From JASBZA01 sp964345295 (GTDB lineage Bacteria > Bacillota > Clostridia > Saccharofermentanales > Fastidiosipilaceae): a stretch of DNA of 23,828 nt. The stretch's first letter is position 1; every line of letters begins with the position of its first letter. The notes beneath the pieces were generated by a model. The model saw nothing but the letters and a program-made list of their open reading frames with translations, was not told the DNA's origin and did no database searches. Positions 7,942 to 16,120 of the stretch are shown one piece after another. The stretch spans positions 1 through 23,828 of the forward strand of contig CAYFQG010000021.1 of assembly GCA_964345295.1 (NCBI GenBank), written 5' to 3'. A program made the translations under genes and the position numbers.

Positions 7942-9342
7942 TTAAAAGTGAAACTTATCTTGGAACCAGTCCAGCAGCCCGTCGATAGGCACTCGCACCT
8001 GGTCCATAGTATCGCGGTCACGGATCGTCACCTGCCGGTCTTCCAAAGAATCGAAGTCGAAGGTCACACAGTAAGGTGTGCCGATTTCATCCTGGCGGCG
8101 GTAACGCTTACCGACTGACTGGCGCTCATCAAACTCCACTCTGTAGTGAGGTGCTAGCAAGGCAAAAATCTTCTCAGCTTCCTCATTCAATTTCTTAGAC
8201 AAGGGTAGGACACCGATTTGGACCGGGGCCAAAGCCGGATGCAGGTGCATGACCGTCCTGGTCTCACCGTCTTCCAAGGTCTCTTCGTCATAAGCTGCCG
8301 ACAAGAACGCCAGCAAGGTTCTGTCCACACCGACCGAAGGCTCCACAACATAGGGGATATACTTCTGATTGGTCTCGGGATCGAAATAGCTCAAATCCTG
8401 ACCGGAGAACTTCATGTGTTGGCTTAAGTCATAGTCAGTCCGGTTGGCAATACCCCAGAGCTCGCCCCAACCGAAGGGGAAGAGGAATTCAATATCGGTC
8501 GTAGCCTTTGAATAGAAAGATAGCTCCTCCTGGCCGTGGTCACGGTAGCGAAGCTTGTCTTCGGGAAGGCCTAAGCTGACCAAAAATTCATAGCAGAAGC
8601 TTCTCCAGTAATCAAACCACTCGTCGTCCTCGCCGGGCTTGCAGAAGAACTCTAATTCCATCTGTTCGAATTCTTTAGTACGGAAAATAAAGTTACCGGG
8701 TGTAATCTCATTACGGAAGGACTTACCGATTTGGCCGATACCGAAAGGAATCTTCTTACGAGACGAACGCTGGACATTAAGGAAGTTCACGAAAATACCC
8801 TGGGCGGTTTCAGGTCTTAAGTAAATCTCGGACTTACTCTCATCGGTTACACCCACATAGGTCTTAAACATCAGGTTAAAGTTACGGACGTCGGTAAAGT
8901 CATGCTCACCGCAACTGGGGCAGGGAATGTGGTGTTCTTTAATATAAACAACCAGCTCTTCATTACCCATATCATCCAGATTCGGCCGGTCGGCGGTCTT
9001 ACCGTCCTCGGTCTCCCACCAGTCTTCAATCAACTGGTCGGCTCTGAAACGGGTCTTGCAGTTCCGGCAGTCAATCTGAGGATCGTTAAAAGACTCAACG
9101 TGGCCCGAAGCTTCCCAAACTCTGGGATTCATCAAGATAGCCGCGTCAATGCCGACGTTATAGGGGCTTTCTTGAATAAACTTCTTCCACCAGGCGGCTT
9201 TAATGGCCTGCTTAAGCTCGATACCTAAAGGGCCGTAGTCCCAGCTGTTCGCCAGGCCACCGTAAATATCCGAGCCCGGATAGACAAAGCCCCGGGTTTT
9301 GGCCAGGGCAACTAATTTCTCCATAGTCAGGTCATTAGACAT
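7942..9342 (-). CDS. glyS: Glycyl-tRNA synthetase, alpha2 type
   Basis: Charges tRNA-Gly with glycine using ATP; class II synthetase. 466 residues, the usual size of the homodimeric form rather than the alpha2beta2 GlyQ/GlyS form. Seen: the start region KTRGFVYPGSDIYGG (16-29), WDYGPLG (34-40), two zinc-ligand pairs CRNC (92-95) and CPSC (141-144), the glycine-site RPETAQG (176-182), motif 2 FRNEITP (209-215) and motif 3 GVDRTLLAFL near the end. The frame extends to 9405, but the family begins at the ATG of 9342, which overlaps the rpoZ stop by eight bases, indicating translational coupling. It is last in the cell-wall/housekeeping run and is followed by a strong terminator. Confidence 0.96.
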   Translation of the reverse strand: MSNDLTMEKLVALAKTRGFVYPGSDIYGGLANSWDYGPLGIELKQAIKAAWWKKFIQESPYNVGIDAAILMNPRVWEASGHVESFNDPQIDCRNCKTRFRADQLIEDWWETEDGKTADRPNLDDMGNEELVVYIKEHHIPCPSCGEHDFTDVRNFNLMFKTYVGVTDESKSEIYLRPETAQGIFVNFLNVQRSSRKKIPFGIGQIGKSFRNEITPGNFIFRTKEFEQMELEFFCKPGEDDEWFDYWRSFCYEFLVSLGLPEDKLRYRDHGQEELSFYSKATTDIEFLFPFGWGELWGIANRTDYDLSQHMKFSGQDLSYFDPETNQKYIPYVVEPSVGVDRTLLAFLSAAYDEETLEDGETRTVMHLHPALAPVQIGVLPLSKKLNEEAEKIFALLAPHYRVEFDERQSVGKRYRRQDEIGTPYCVTFDFDSLEDRQVTIRDRDTMDQVRVPIDGLLDWFQDKFHF

Positions 9343-9940
9343 AATCGTCATCCTCATCTTCCGAGAAGTCATCGATAGAGCCGTCAATGCTGTCGAGCTC
9401 CTCATCGGACACCATCATCTCATCTTCACCCGAGTCGGACGAATCCACATCCACGTCATCTTCGTCCTCATCATCTTCATCCAAGTCCTCGGCATCCTCA
9501 TCGAGCTGATCATCTAAGTCCTCGTTCAAATCCTCGTCCTTTTCGTCCTCATCCTCTTCTTCATAAGGCATGTAGAACATCTCGTCGGGATTCATGATAC
9601 GAATCTTGGATACAGGAGGCTGGTTCATCCTCTCTTCTTCAGGGGCGTAGCTGGCCCGCATATCGGCCTTCTCGGCAGCCATGCGCTGGGCTTCTTCTAT
9701 AGCCAGCTCCACCTCGGGACGCAAGGGAATCTCGGGCTCCAGCTTGCCGGGCAGAGAAACAAAGGTGTCGGCCGCATATTCTTCGCAGGCCAAAGTCAAC
9801 AAGCTCTGGTTGGGCTTGGTCTCAACCAAAGGTTGGGCCCCGTCTACCAATTGGCGCGTTCTCTTGGCCACGCTGATGGTCAAGGTATAACGGTTATCCG
9901 CTCTTTCTAATAATTTTTCCAAAGGTGGGTTTGTAAGCAT
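9335..9940 (-). CDS. rpoZ: RNA polymerase omega subunit with long acidic C-terminal tail
   Basis: Omega helps fold and hold the beta-prime subunit of RNA polymerase. The N-terminal core is recognisable: PPLEKLLERADNRYTL (5-20), AKRTRQLVDGAQPLVET (25-41), and ACEEYAADTF (51-60). Usual omega proteins have about 65-90 residues; this one has 201. Residues 75-125 form a probable helical linker and residues 127-201 are dominated by Asp and Glu with hardly any basic residue. AGGAGG lies about 10 bases before the ATG at 9940. Position after gmk is the standard Firmicutes order, and the stop overlaps glyS. What the acidic tail does is unknown; it could mimic nucleic acid or bind basic proteins (inference). 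Confidence 0.9.
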   Translation of the reverse strand: MLTNPPLEKLLERADNRYTLTISVAKRTRQLVDGAQPLVETKPNQSLLTLACEEYAADTFVSLPGKLEPEIPLRPEVELAIEEAQRMAAEKADMRASYAPEEERMNQPPVSKIRIMNPDEMFYMPYEEEDEDEKDEDLNEDLDDQLDEDAEDLDEDDEDEDDVDVDSSDSGEDEMMVSDEELDSIDGSIDDFSEDEDDDYV

Positions 9941-9995
9941 CTTATCGTATCCTCCTATTTACCCTACTTTAAAGATTAAGGCGTGATGATACATT

Positions 9996-10649
9996 CTACC
10001 GCTTCAATATCATTTGTTCAATACCCGATCGGCGGGCCTGGCGGAGTTTTTCCGCATAAATAATGTGGCGAATCTCCTCAGCCGCTTTTCTTTGGTCTTG
10101 ATTTATCACAATATAGTCAAACTTAGACGCCATCTCGACTTCGTCTACAGCCTTCAACAGGCGGGAGTTGATGATATCGGACGTTTCTGTCCCCCGCTTT
10201 TCCAAGCGCTCTCTTAAGACCGACAAAGAAGGCGGCAATAAGAATATGCTACAGGCCTGTTCATACTTATATAAGATGGCCAAAGACCCCGGCACAGTCA
10301 CATCCATGATGACATCCTGCCCTTCCGAGACCTTGTCCTCTATGGCTTGGCTGGGCGTTCCGTAGTAGTTTCCCACATAAATATCATGCTCTAAAATGGC
10401 ATCTTCTTCCAAAAGCTCTTCGAAACGCTCTTTTGTACAGAAGTAGTAGTCCTTACCGTCTACTTCTCCCGGTCTGGGTGACCGGGTCGTCAGGGAAACC
10501 GAGTGGGTCAGTCCGGGCATAATCTCCTTAAGCTGCGCAATAACAGTACCCTTACCCACGCCGGAAGGGCCTGAAACGCAAATTAACATACCTCTGGTCT
10601 TAAAGCCGGGAACACTTTGTACTAATTGAAGTCCGTCTTCTGAATCCAT
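9996..10649 (-). CDS. gmk: Guanylate kinase
   Basis: Converts GMP to GDP with ATP. 217 residues with a P-loop GPSGVGKGT (27-35), then TTRSPRPGEVDGKDYYF, the GMP-binding region, and the DVTVPGS stretch that corresponds to the usual D(I/V)DxQG segment, here without the Gln. The start at 10649 adds about 20 residues before the core but has a strong AGGAGG six to seven bases upstream; an internal ATG at 10589 would give the usual length and cannot be excluded. Lies 17 bases behind remA and 55 bases before rpoZ, the conserved order in Bacillota. Confidence 0.95.
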   Translation of the reverse strand: MDSEDGLQLVQSVPGFKTRGMLICVSGPSGVGKGTVIAQLKEIMPGLTHSVSLTTRSPRPGEVDGKDYYFCTKERFEELLEEDAILEHDIYVGNYYGTPSQAIEDKVSEGQDVIMDVTVPGSLAILYKYEQACSIFLLPPSLSVLRERLEKRGTETSDIINSRLLKAVDEVEMASKFDYIVINQDQRKAAEEIRHIIYAEKLRQARRSGIEQMILKR

Positions 10650-10666
10650 AAGGCTTCCTCCTCTAT

Positions 10667-10954
10667 TTACTCTGCTGTCGGCGTCTTCTCTTCTTCCGTA
10701 GCCCGGTCCAGCTCCTGGTGAATTTTGTCAATCGTCCAGGCCGACAAAACAATGTGGTCGGTATCCATAATCAAAACTGTCTGTGTCTTATGACCGGCCG
10801 TGGCATCGATGAGAGCACCCAATTCTTTGGCCTCTTGTACCATACGCTTGATAGGTGCAGCATCCGGTCCCAACATCACGACGATGCGGTTTTCCTGGAC
10901 CAAGTTGCCGTAGCCTATCTTAATAAATCGAATGTCCGTTGTTGCTTTGTTCAT
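10667..10954 (-). CDS. remA: RemA-like DNA-binding regulator (DUF370)
   Basis: 95 residues. Typical signature: IGYGNLVQENRIVVML (13-28), PIKRMVQEAKE (34-44) and the C-terminal half DATAGHKTQTVLIMD followed by HIVLSA. In Bacillus subtilis RemA forms rings that bind DNA and activates matrix and osmoprotection genes; in other Firmicutes the gene next to gmk is conserved but its role is less clear. The acidic tail after residue 82 is slightly longer than usual. GGAGG lies about 12 bases upstream of the ATG. Genes on either side are within 20 bases, so it is co-transcribed with the PBP and gmk. Confidence 0.93.
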   Translation of the reverse strand: MNKATTDIRFIKIGYGNLVQENRIVVMLGPDAAPIKRMVQEAKELGALIDATAGHKTQTVLIMDTDHIVLSAWTIDKIHQELDRATEEEKTPTAE

Positions 10955-10973
10955 GTAAGTCTATCGCCTCCGC

Positions 10974-12398
10974 CTATTGGATGCCGTAATCCATGGCATA
11001 TTGGAGCATATTACGGCCTGCCACAACCGCCGTTTCATTGGAGGTCTCGACATTTTCTATAACAACCGCCACCGCAAAAGGATAATTCGGTTCGGCCAAA
11101 AAACCCATCCAAAGCCCCGTTTTCTGGTAACCCTCGACGCTTTCTCTCTCTAAAGTTCCGGACTTGCCGGCTACCTTAACGCCCGGAATGGCGGCATTGT
11201 ATTGGACACTTTCAGACGATTCCACACCGTGGATCATCAATTGTTCTAAGCGAATGGCCAATTCCGGAGCAAACATCCGCTTCATCGAGGCCTTGTCGGC
11301 CTTGTGGACCCGGGTCTCGCGCTGCAAGGGATTCACAATCTTCTCTACAACGTAAGGTTCGGGATAATCGCCGTGACCCGCTACGGCCGAAGCTACCAGG
11401 GCCAAATGTAAGGGCGTTTCTTCCGCAATCAAGTTCCCGACAGGCTGGCCTGCGCCCGCCCAGGAAAGAAGCCCGGCATCGTTTTTGCCCGCCGAAATAT
11501 CATAGCGGGCAGGCCTCACATCCAGCCGGTCCAGGCTGTCAATTTTGTCCAGGCCCAGATTGTTCAAAAACTTGGAGAAATATTCTTCACCCATCTTGTT
11601 GGCAAGTTCGCCGAAATACACATTACAAGAAGCCGCAAAAGCTTCATTTAAATCCATAAGGCCGTGGCCCTTGTCCCTGGCTCCGCCCGGATATAAGGGT
11701 TCACCGCTACACTCCAGTGTAAAGTCCGGCTGAAAATTAGGGCTGGTCAACCAGGCAGCTGAGGTAAAAACCTTAAAAGTCGAAGCCGGCTGATAAGCGC
11801 TGTTGAGAGCCCGGTTAAAGAGGGCCGTATCGGGAATATCTTCATAACGGATAATATTGGACATTTCGGTCGCCGGCGTGGACACACTGGCCAAAATCTC
11901 ACCGGTCTTATAATTCATTAGTACCAGAGCACCTGCGTCATAGGGCTCCAACTCCTGATAGGCCAGGCTGCTTAGGTCGCCTTGAACCGTCAAGTGTACG
12001 TCGTCTCCCTGGAGGCCTCGGCCGGCCAAGTCCAGCAAGAGTTGCTCGGTAATGCCTCTTTTGTTTCCTAAAATTTCTCCCTGGTATTGTGTCTCGATGG
12101 TGTTGGACATGTGGTGGGTGTAGTCGCCCACCAACTGGCTGGTTCCCAGCTGGACATAGATATCTTCGGCATACTGCCTTTGTCCGTCTTCGGATTGGGC
12201 CAAAATAACACCGTCTTTGGCCACAATAGAACCGGCCTGGGCATAACGGGTCCTTAGCGACGCCTTGTTCTCACCCGCTACTGCCAAAAGCTCCGTCTGA
12301 CTCTGGTACTGCTGGTAAACCAGGCCCGTTCCCAAACCGATAGTCAGAACCAGAAGAACCACCAAAGCTATTTTTATATTACGAATTAACTGTTTCAT
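10974..12398 (-). CDS. Class B penicillin-binding protein (peptidoglycan transpeptidase)
   Basis: 474 residues with a single N-terminal membrane anchor (about 9-28), a short dimerisation-like region and a transpeptidase domain. Active-site motifs are all present: STFK (206-209, nucleophile Ser206), SCN (257-259) and KSGT (412-415). It crosslinks peptidoglycan outside the membrane. The length fits the short PbpA-type class B PBPs found beside RodA/FtsW homologues rather than the longer FtsI or PBP2 with PASTA domains. Its ATG overlaps the stop of the SEDS gene (ATGA), so the glycosyltransferase and transpeptidase are translationally coupled and presumably act as a pair. AGGAGC precedes the start. 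Confidence 0.93.
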   Translation of the reverse strand: MKQLIRNIKIALVVLLVLTIGLGTGLVYQQYQSQTELLAVAGENKASLRTRYAQAGSIVAKDGVILAQSEDGQRQYAEDIYVQLGTSQLVGDYTHHMSNTIETQYQGEILGNKRGITEQLLLDLAGRGLQGDDVHLTVQGDLSSLAYQELEPYDAGALVLMNYKTGEILASVSTPATEMSNIIRYEDIPDTALFNRALNSAYQPASTFKVFTSAAWLTSPNFQPDFTLECSGEPLYPGGARDKGHGLMDLNEAFAASCNVYFGELANKMGEEYFSKFLNNLGLDKIDSLDRLDVRPARYDISAGKNDAGLLSWAGAGQPVGNLIAEETPLHLALVASAVAGHGDYPEPYVVEKIVNPLQRETRVHKADKASMKRMFAPELAIRLEQLMIHGVESSESVQYNAAIPGVKVAGKSGTLERESVEGYQKTGLWMGFLAEPNYPFAVAVVIENVETSNETAVVAGRNMLQYAMDYGIQ

Positions 12399-14203
12399 TT
12401 ACGGTTGGCTCCTTCCTCATGGCGTGACGCCAGGCCCAGCAAGATGGCCAGCATGAAGCATTTGGCCAGAAGCGAGCTGCCGCCTTGGGCAATAAAAGGC
12501 AAGGTGACGCCGGTCAGGGGGATGAGACCTGTGGTCCCGCCTATCACAACGAAGGCTTCCATAAAGAGTGCTGCACCCAGCCCCAGGGCCAAAGAAGACG
12601 AGAAGCCGTCTCTGGCCAAAACCGTGGTTCGGGTCGCCCGAAGCATAATAACAAATAAGAATATAACAAGCGCCAGGCCCATAATAAGGCCGAATTCTTC
12701 TAAGAGGACGGTAAAAACCATGTCGGATTCAACCAAGGGGATACCGCCCGGACTGCCGTTACCCAGGCCGCGCCCGAAAATCTCGCCCCGGCCTATGGCC
12801 TGGAGACCGTAGACTACCTGACGGTTGGAGTCGTTCACTTCGGTCCAGATGGAAGTCCAGCCTGAAATACGGCTACGGACATGGGGGAAAATCGAGTAGG
12901 CCAAGACGCTCATCACGCTGGCAGCTACCAGAATCAGGAAGGTCTTCAGATACTCGGAGGTCATGACCACGAAGACCAGCAAGGTGACCGGCAAGAGAAT
13001 CATGATTGAACCCAAGTCGGGCAAAAGCAGGTACAAAAGGAAAACGCCCGCTGCCCATCCGGCAAAATAAATCTGAATTCTTAAAGGCGGTTGGTTTTTA
13101 AAGAAACTCGCCAGGGTAATAAGGAAGGTAATTTTGGCAAATTCGGTCAGCTGAATAGACTGGCCTCCTATATATATCCATAGATTGGCTCCATGTGTCT
13201 CCATGCCTCTACCTAAAATCAGCGTTACTAATAGAAGTAAGGGCGTCAAGATGGCACAAACCAGTGTCATAGACTCCAAAAATCTGGTCTTATAGACGAT
13301 AAGCGCAATAATCCACAGGAAGAAAAGGCCAATTAAAAGGGCGACAATCTGCGTCCTGTAACCTGAAAAAAGGCGGGCGGCAATGTCTTGGGCTTTCAAA
13401 ATCTCACCTGCTTCTCGGGCCTCTCGGAAGGCGTAAGAACCCAGTAGGTGGAGCCGAGCCTGGATAGCCAAGCCTATTACCATCATGTGAGAGCAGGTTA
13501 AATAAAGGATACGGTCCGCATAAAGTAACATCTTAGGCAGGATTAAGAAATATAGGTCAATTACGGCCACGGCACCCAGGGTCCAAATCAAAAAGTCCTT
13601 GCGCACCCCCATCTCTTTAGGAATCATAAAGTACAAGAGGAAGGTGCAAAGGGCCGTGAAGAGATTCATCATGACCCATTCTAAATAAGGTGGGTTAGAG
13701 TTTCGACGCACCGCCCGGTAGAAGGCGCGGTCGTCAAAAATCGCTTCTTCGTAGGTTTCGCCCCGGCTCTTGGCTATGGCTCTCTCGTCGACAAAGACAA
13801 AATCCGTCCCGCCCAGGCTGATGGTATCGCGGTTCTCCAATTTGCGTTTCCCGTTTAGTTCCTCACCGTTTACCTCGACTTTGGCCGATAAACGCTGGGG
13901 CCTGATATACCAATCTCCGTCATAACGGTAAATCTGGGCATGCTTGCGAGAGACGTCCGAGCTGTGAATCCTGATATCGTTGGAAGACCCTCTGCCCAAA
14001 CTCGTCGTATGATACAAAGGCAGGCTCATGGCCTCGCCTTCTGTCTGATTATTTAATAGGAATATACCCTGAGCCGGTCGTAAGCTGTGCCGCATAGCCC
14101 AGGCCAGCTCTCTGATCGCAGAATAGAGCAACTTGGCCGCTACCACGATGACTATGACTGCACTAAGGTAACGAAGAAGATATGATGCTTCAAACACATT
14201 CAT
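12395..14203 (-). CDS. FHA domain fused to SEDS peptidoglycan glycosyltransferase (FtsW/RodA/SpoVE family)
   Basis: 602 residues. A first membrane segment (about 13-29) is followed by a forkhead-associated domain (about 60-138) with the phosphothreonine-binding pattern GRG (70-72), SRKHA (85-89) and NG (112-113). Residues 175-595 form the multi-pass SEDS polymerase: QLTEFAKITF (351-360), LLPDLGS (393-399), GRGLGNG (477-483), and SDMVF with Asp494, which aligns with the catalytic Asp of RodA/FtsW. It polymerises lipid II into glycan strands with the PBP encoded just downstream. FHA binding implies control by a Ser/Thr kinase not encoded in this window. Actinobacteria keep FHA, RodA and PbpA as separate neighbouring genes; here the FHA and SEDS parts are one protein. 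Confidence 0.93.
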   Translation of the reverse strand: MNVFEASYLLRYLSAVIVIVVAAKLLYSAIRELAWAMRHSLRPAQGIFLLNNQTEGEAMSLPLYHTTSLGRGSSNDIRIHSSDVSRKHAQIYRYDGDWYIRPQRLSAKVEVNGEELNGKRKLENRDTISLGGTDFVFVDERAIAKSRGETYEEAIFDDRAFYRAVRRNSNPPYLEWVMMNLFTALCTFLLYFMIPKEMGVRKDFLIWTLGAVAVIDLYFLILPKMLLYADRILYLTCSHMMVIGLAIQARLHLLGSYAFREAREAGEILKAQDIAARLFSGYRTQIVALLIGLFFLWIIALIVYKTRFLESMTLVCAILTPLLLLVTLILGRGMETHGANLWIYIGGQSIQLTEFAKITFLITLASFFKNQPPLRIQIYFAGWAAGVFLLYLLLPDLGSIMILLPVTLLVFVVMTSEYLKTFLILVAASVMSVLAYSIFPHVRSRISGWTSIWTEVNDSNRQVVYGLQAIGRGEIFGRGLGNGSPGGIPLVESDMVFTVLLEEFGLIMGLALVIFLFVIMLRATRTTVLARDGFSSSLALGLGAALFMEAFVVIGGTTGLIPLTGVTLPFIAQGGSSLLAKCFMLAILLGLASRHEEGANRK

Positions 14204-14429
14204 GCCTGAGTTACCCCTACTTTCCTTGTCTTTCGGACTGAATTCTTATGGATAATCCTAGCAAAGCCAACATACTTTTACAAGATTTTTTGACCAATCC
14301 GCCAATAAATCCGGCCAAAGTTTGCAATAGGCTAAAGCACGTGCTATTCTTTCCTGGACTTTGCACCAGTTAGCAAAGCTTTCGTTTTTTACGAGACTTT
14401 GCGGTATTTGGAGGTTAAAGAAAGTTATT
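14204..14429. promoter_or_regulatory. Divergent intergenic region with interlocking inverted repeats
   Basis: Between the SEDS gene and the 3D-domain gene. Seen: a 10-bp palindrome AGCACGTGCT at 14336-14345; CTTTGC at 14359-14364, GCAAAG at 14373-14378 and CTTTGC at 14397-14402. The middle element can pair with either neighbour; the right-hand hairpin (14373-14402) extends to 12 bp with one bulge and a five-T loop and ends 7 bases before the GGAGG at 14410. A further GCAAAG is at 14261. No good -35/-10 pair was found in either direction. The layout could be an mRNA leader switch or a set of operator sites. Confidence 0.5.
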
Positions 14430-15383
14430 ATGTTTAATATTCCCGAGAAGATTCGCCGTCAATGGCAGAGGCTTTCTCAGTGGACCGAAAATAACACGAC
14501 TACAATTGCTAAACAAAGTCGCCGGACTTTCGCCGGAGTTTTGGCATTCGGTGTTATTTTTGCCACCTTGCCTTTTATGAATGAGGCAAAGCCTGTGACC
14601 GTTGCCACCCAAAGTCCGGAGGAAATATCTGAAGAGTCCAACCAAGAAGCCTCAGATGATGAGCCCCTTAGTTACCAACTCTTCAGCGCCGAAGACTTAG
14701 ATGTGGTCGATGACATGATGGGAGACCTGAATCGTGGCCAAGAGCCCATGTCCAGAAGCCTGGACCTTGCTCCCTCAGACAATGATCAGACCGTCGAATC
14801 CGAAAGAATGAGCTTAGAAAGCTACGGTGGTTCGGAACTTTCTCTAAGGCCCACAACAGAGCCGACTACGGAAGAAACGACCGTAACAACAACCGCAGCA
14901 CCTACACCGGTCCCTACTACAGCCAAGCCCACTGCGGCTCCGACTACAGAAGCGACCACAACGAAGGCAACAGAAGCCCCCTCGACCGAAGCGACCCAAG
15001 CCGAATCAACCGCGGCCGGGTCAAGCGAAGAGACAAGCGCCACAAGTGCAGACCCTACTCCGACACCGGAGCCGGTTGATCCTTCGAAGAGTCCTATGGA
15101 AATCAGCTTAAGCAGCTTTATGTGGACAGGAAGACTTTACTGGGGAGGCAAGGAATTCACCTATTATTCCCAGAGCGTCTTGCCCGGTCCAGGTCTGAGA
15201 ATACCCGGACGTCACGTTAACGAGAACGGTTATGTCTGTGACGGTGACGGTTATATCGTCTTAGCCAGCGATTATTACGCAAAAGGCACGGTTATTTCCA
15301 CGCCTTTCGGTAATTACGGCAAGGTCTACGACGCTTTCGGCACCGGTCAGCCGTCCCACAGGTTTGACGTCTACATTCGTTAG
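14430..15383 (+). CDS. Membrane-anchored protein with Thr-rich linker and 3D-like (double-psi barrel) domain
   Basis: 317 residues from the ATG at 14430. An N-terminal basic region is followed by one hydrophobic segment (about 33-50), an acidic stretch, and a Thr/Pro/Ala/Glu-rich linker (141-222) of the type found in wall-spanning proteins. The last about 95 residues include LPGPGLRIPGRH, GYIVLAS, KGTVISTPFGNYGKVYDAFG and RFDVY, which match the pattern of 3D domains found in cell-wall resuscitation and lytic proteins. The classical catalytic Asp trio is only partly visible, so enzymatic activity is uncertain. A start at TTG 14361 is possible but would translate the leader hairpin; the chosen ATG is 15 bases from GGAGG, which is long. 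It diverges from the SEDS/PBP genes, fitting a cell-wall role, and ends in its own terminator. Confidence 0.8.
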   Translation: MFNIPEKIRRQWQRLSQWTENNTTTIAKQSRRTFAGVLAFGVIFATLPFMNEAKPVTVATQSPEEISEESNQEASDDEPLSYQLFSAEDLDVVDDMMGDLNRGQEPMSRSLDLAPSDNDQTVESERMSLESYGGSELSLRPTTEPTTEETTVTTTAAPTPVPTTAKPTAAPTTEATTTKATEAPSTEATQAESTAAGSSEETSATSADPTPTPEPVDPSKSPMEISLSSFMWTGRLYWGGKEFTYYSQSVLPGPGLRIPGRHVNENGYVCDGDGYIVLASDYYAKGTVISTPFGNYGKVYDAFGTGQPSHRFDVYIR

Positions 15384-15475
15384 ATAATATAACGCCCTTG
15401 CCTTAAGCTATTACGTGCAAAGATCAAAAAACAGTTTTAGGCAAGCCTAGCGTAAAGAAAAATAATGAAAATATT

Positions 15476-15503
15476 GCTTCTCTCTTCTGAGGGAAGCTTT
15501 TTT
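15476..15503 (+). terminator. Intrinsic terminator after the 3D-domain gene
   Basis: Nine-bp stem with one G-T pair (15476-15484 with 15489-15497), TTCT loop, followed by six T residues on the plus strand. Lies 92 bases after the stop codon. Confidence 0.9.
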
Positions 15504-15534
15504 AATGAGAAAAATTATTTTTAGGCAAAGAAAA

Positions 15535-15555
15535 TGGGGCCTCTTACGTGCCCCA
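15535..15555 (-). terminator. GC hairpin, possible terminator behind the candidate ncRNA
   Basis: TGGGGC and GCCCCA arms around a 9-base loop. On the minus strand it is followed by TTTTC. It lies about 50 bases beyond the U-tract of the candidate large RNA and could be its backup or main terminator. The T-run is short, so this is tentative. Confidence 0.45.
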
Positions 15556-15603
15556 CTCTCTCAGGAAAATATTGGATAACTAAATTTGCATTAAGTCCAA
15601 ATT

Positions 15604-16114
15604 AAAAAGCTCCAGCGAACCCTGTTGTTATTTACCTATTTCCACTTTAGCTTTCATGACGATTATCTTAAATTTATCCTACCGAATAACATCTACGATT
15701 CGAATCATTTATATCCTTCTACAAATAGAGGTCTCAAATTCCGTTCGTTGGCTATAATGCCGGCTATGTTCGTCACATGTTTCCTAATTGTTCAGATCTT
15801 GCACTTTCTCTTACTAAATATGGATTCGTACGATCGTAACCGATGCTATAGGGTCTGATTTTCAGCTTCTATGGTTCTCTTTCATTCTACCGGTGCTTTG
15901 TCTCAAGTTTTCTTGCTTATCGTTCGATATTAGTTTCTGATATTTAATCTTCGTTTCTTATCTCTACGATTCGCTCACACTGTCGTTTACTAAGCTCGTT
16001 CGCTAATATCTAGCACGTAGTAGTTGTCCACAGTTCGTAGCTGTAATCGTCTCCGTTTTTCAATGTACGGTGCTAAGCGTCTAGGTGTAACTGTCTTGGT
16101 ATTCCCTGGAGCTT
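15604..16114 (-). ncRNA. Candidate large structured non-coding RNA (about 510 nt), family not assigned
   Basis: No credible protein gene is present on either strand. The minus strand reads as a purine-rich RNA. Its predicted 5' end (16114, AAGCTCCAG) pairs perfectly with CTGGAGCTT at 15615-15607, and after one G-G mismatch four more pairs follow (16104-16101 with 15617-15620), giving a closing helix of 13 pairs. Local hairpins: CUGA-AAA-UCAG at 15855-15865 with outer AUAG/CUAU; CAAG-AAAA-CUUG at 15904-15915; GCUA/UAGC at 16002-16014, in competition with an 8-bp long-range pairing 16003-16010 with 15926-15933. A near-consensus promoter lies immediately upstream and five U residues follow the 3' arm. 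Large structured RNAs of this size (OLE, ROOL, GOLLD) are known from Firmicutes; I cannot assign it to one from sequence alone. Confidence 0.65.
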
Positions 16115-16120
16115 GTCTGT

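Noticed and set aside
9349..9560. Repetitive GAT/GAA-like tract resembling a short tandem repeat
   Set aside because: It is simply the coding sequence of the acidic omega tail; repeat units are irregular.
14860..15040. Possible CRISPR-like or minisatellite tract (ACNACN-rich)
   Set aside because: Codes for the Thr/Pro-rich linker; no regular spacers or repeats.
15625..15858. 77-codon plus-strand open frame inside the gene-free region
   Set aside because: No ribosome binding site, low-complexity hydrophobic composition, no family resemblance, and antisense to the promoter-driven candidate RNA.
15692..15973. 11-bp direct repeat TCTACGATTCG at 15692 and 15963
   Set aside because: Considered as an attachment site or target duplication, but there is no integrase or element between the copies; more likely repeated structural segments of the RNA.
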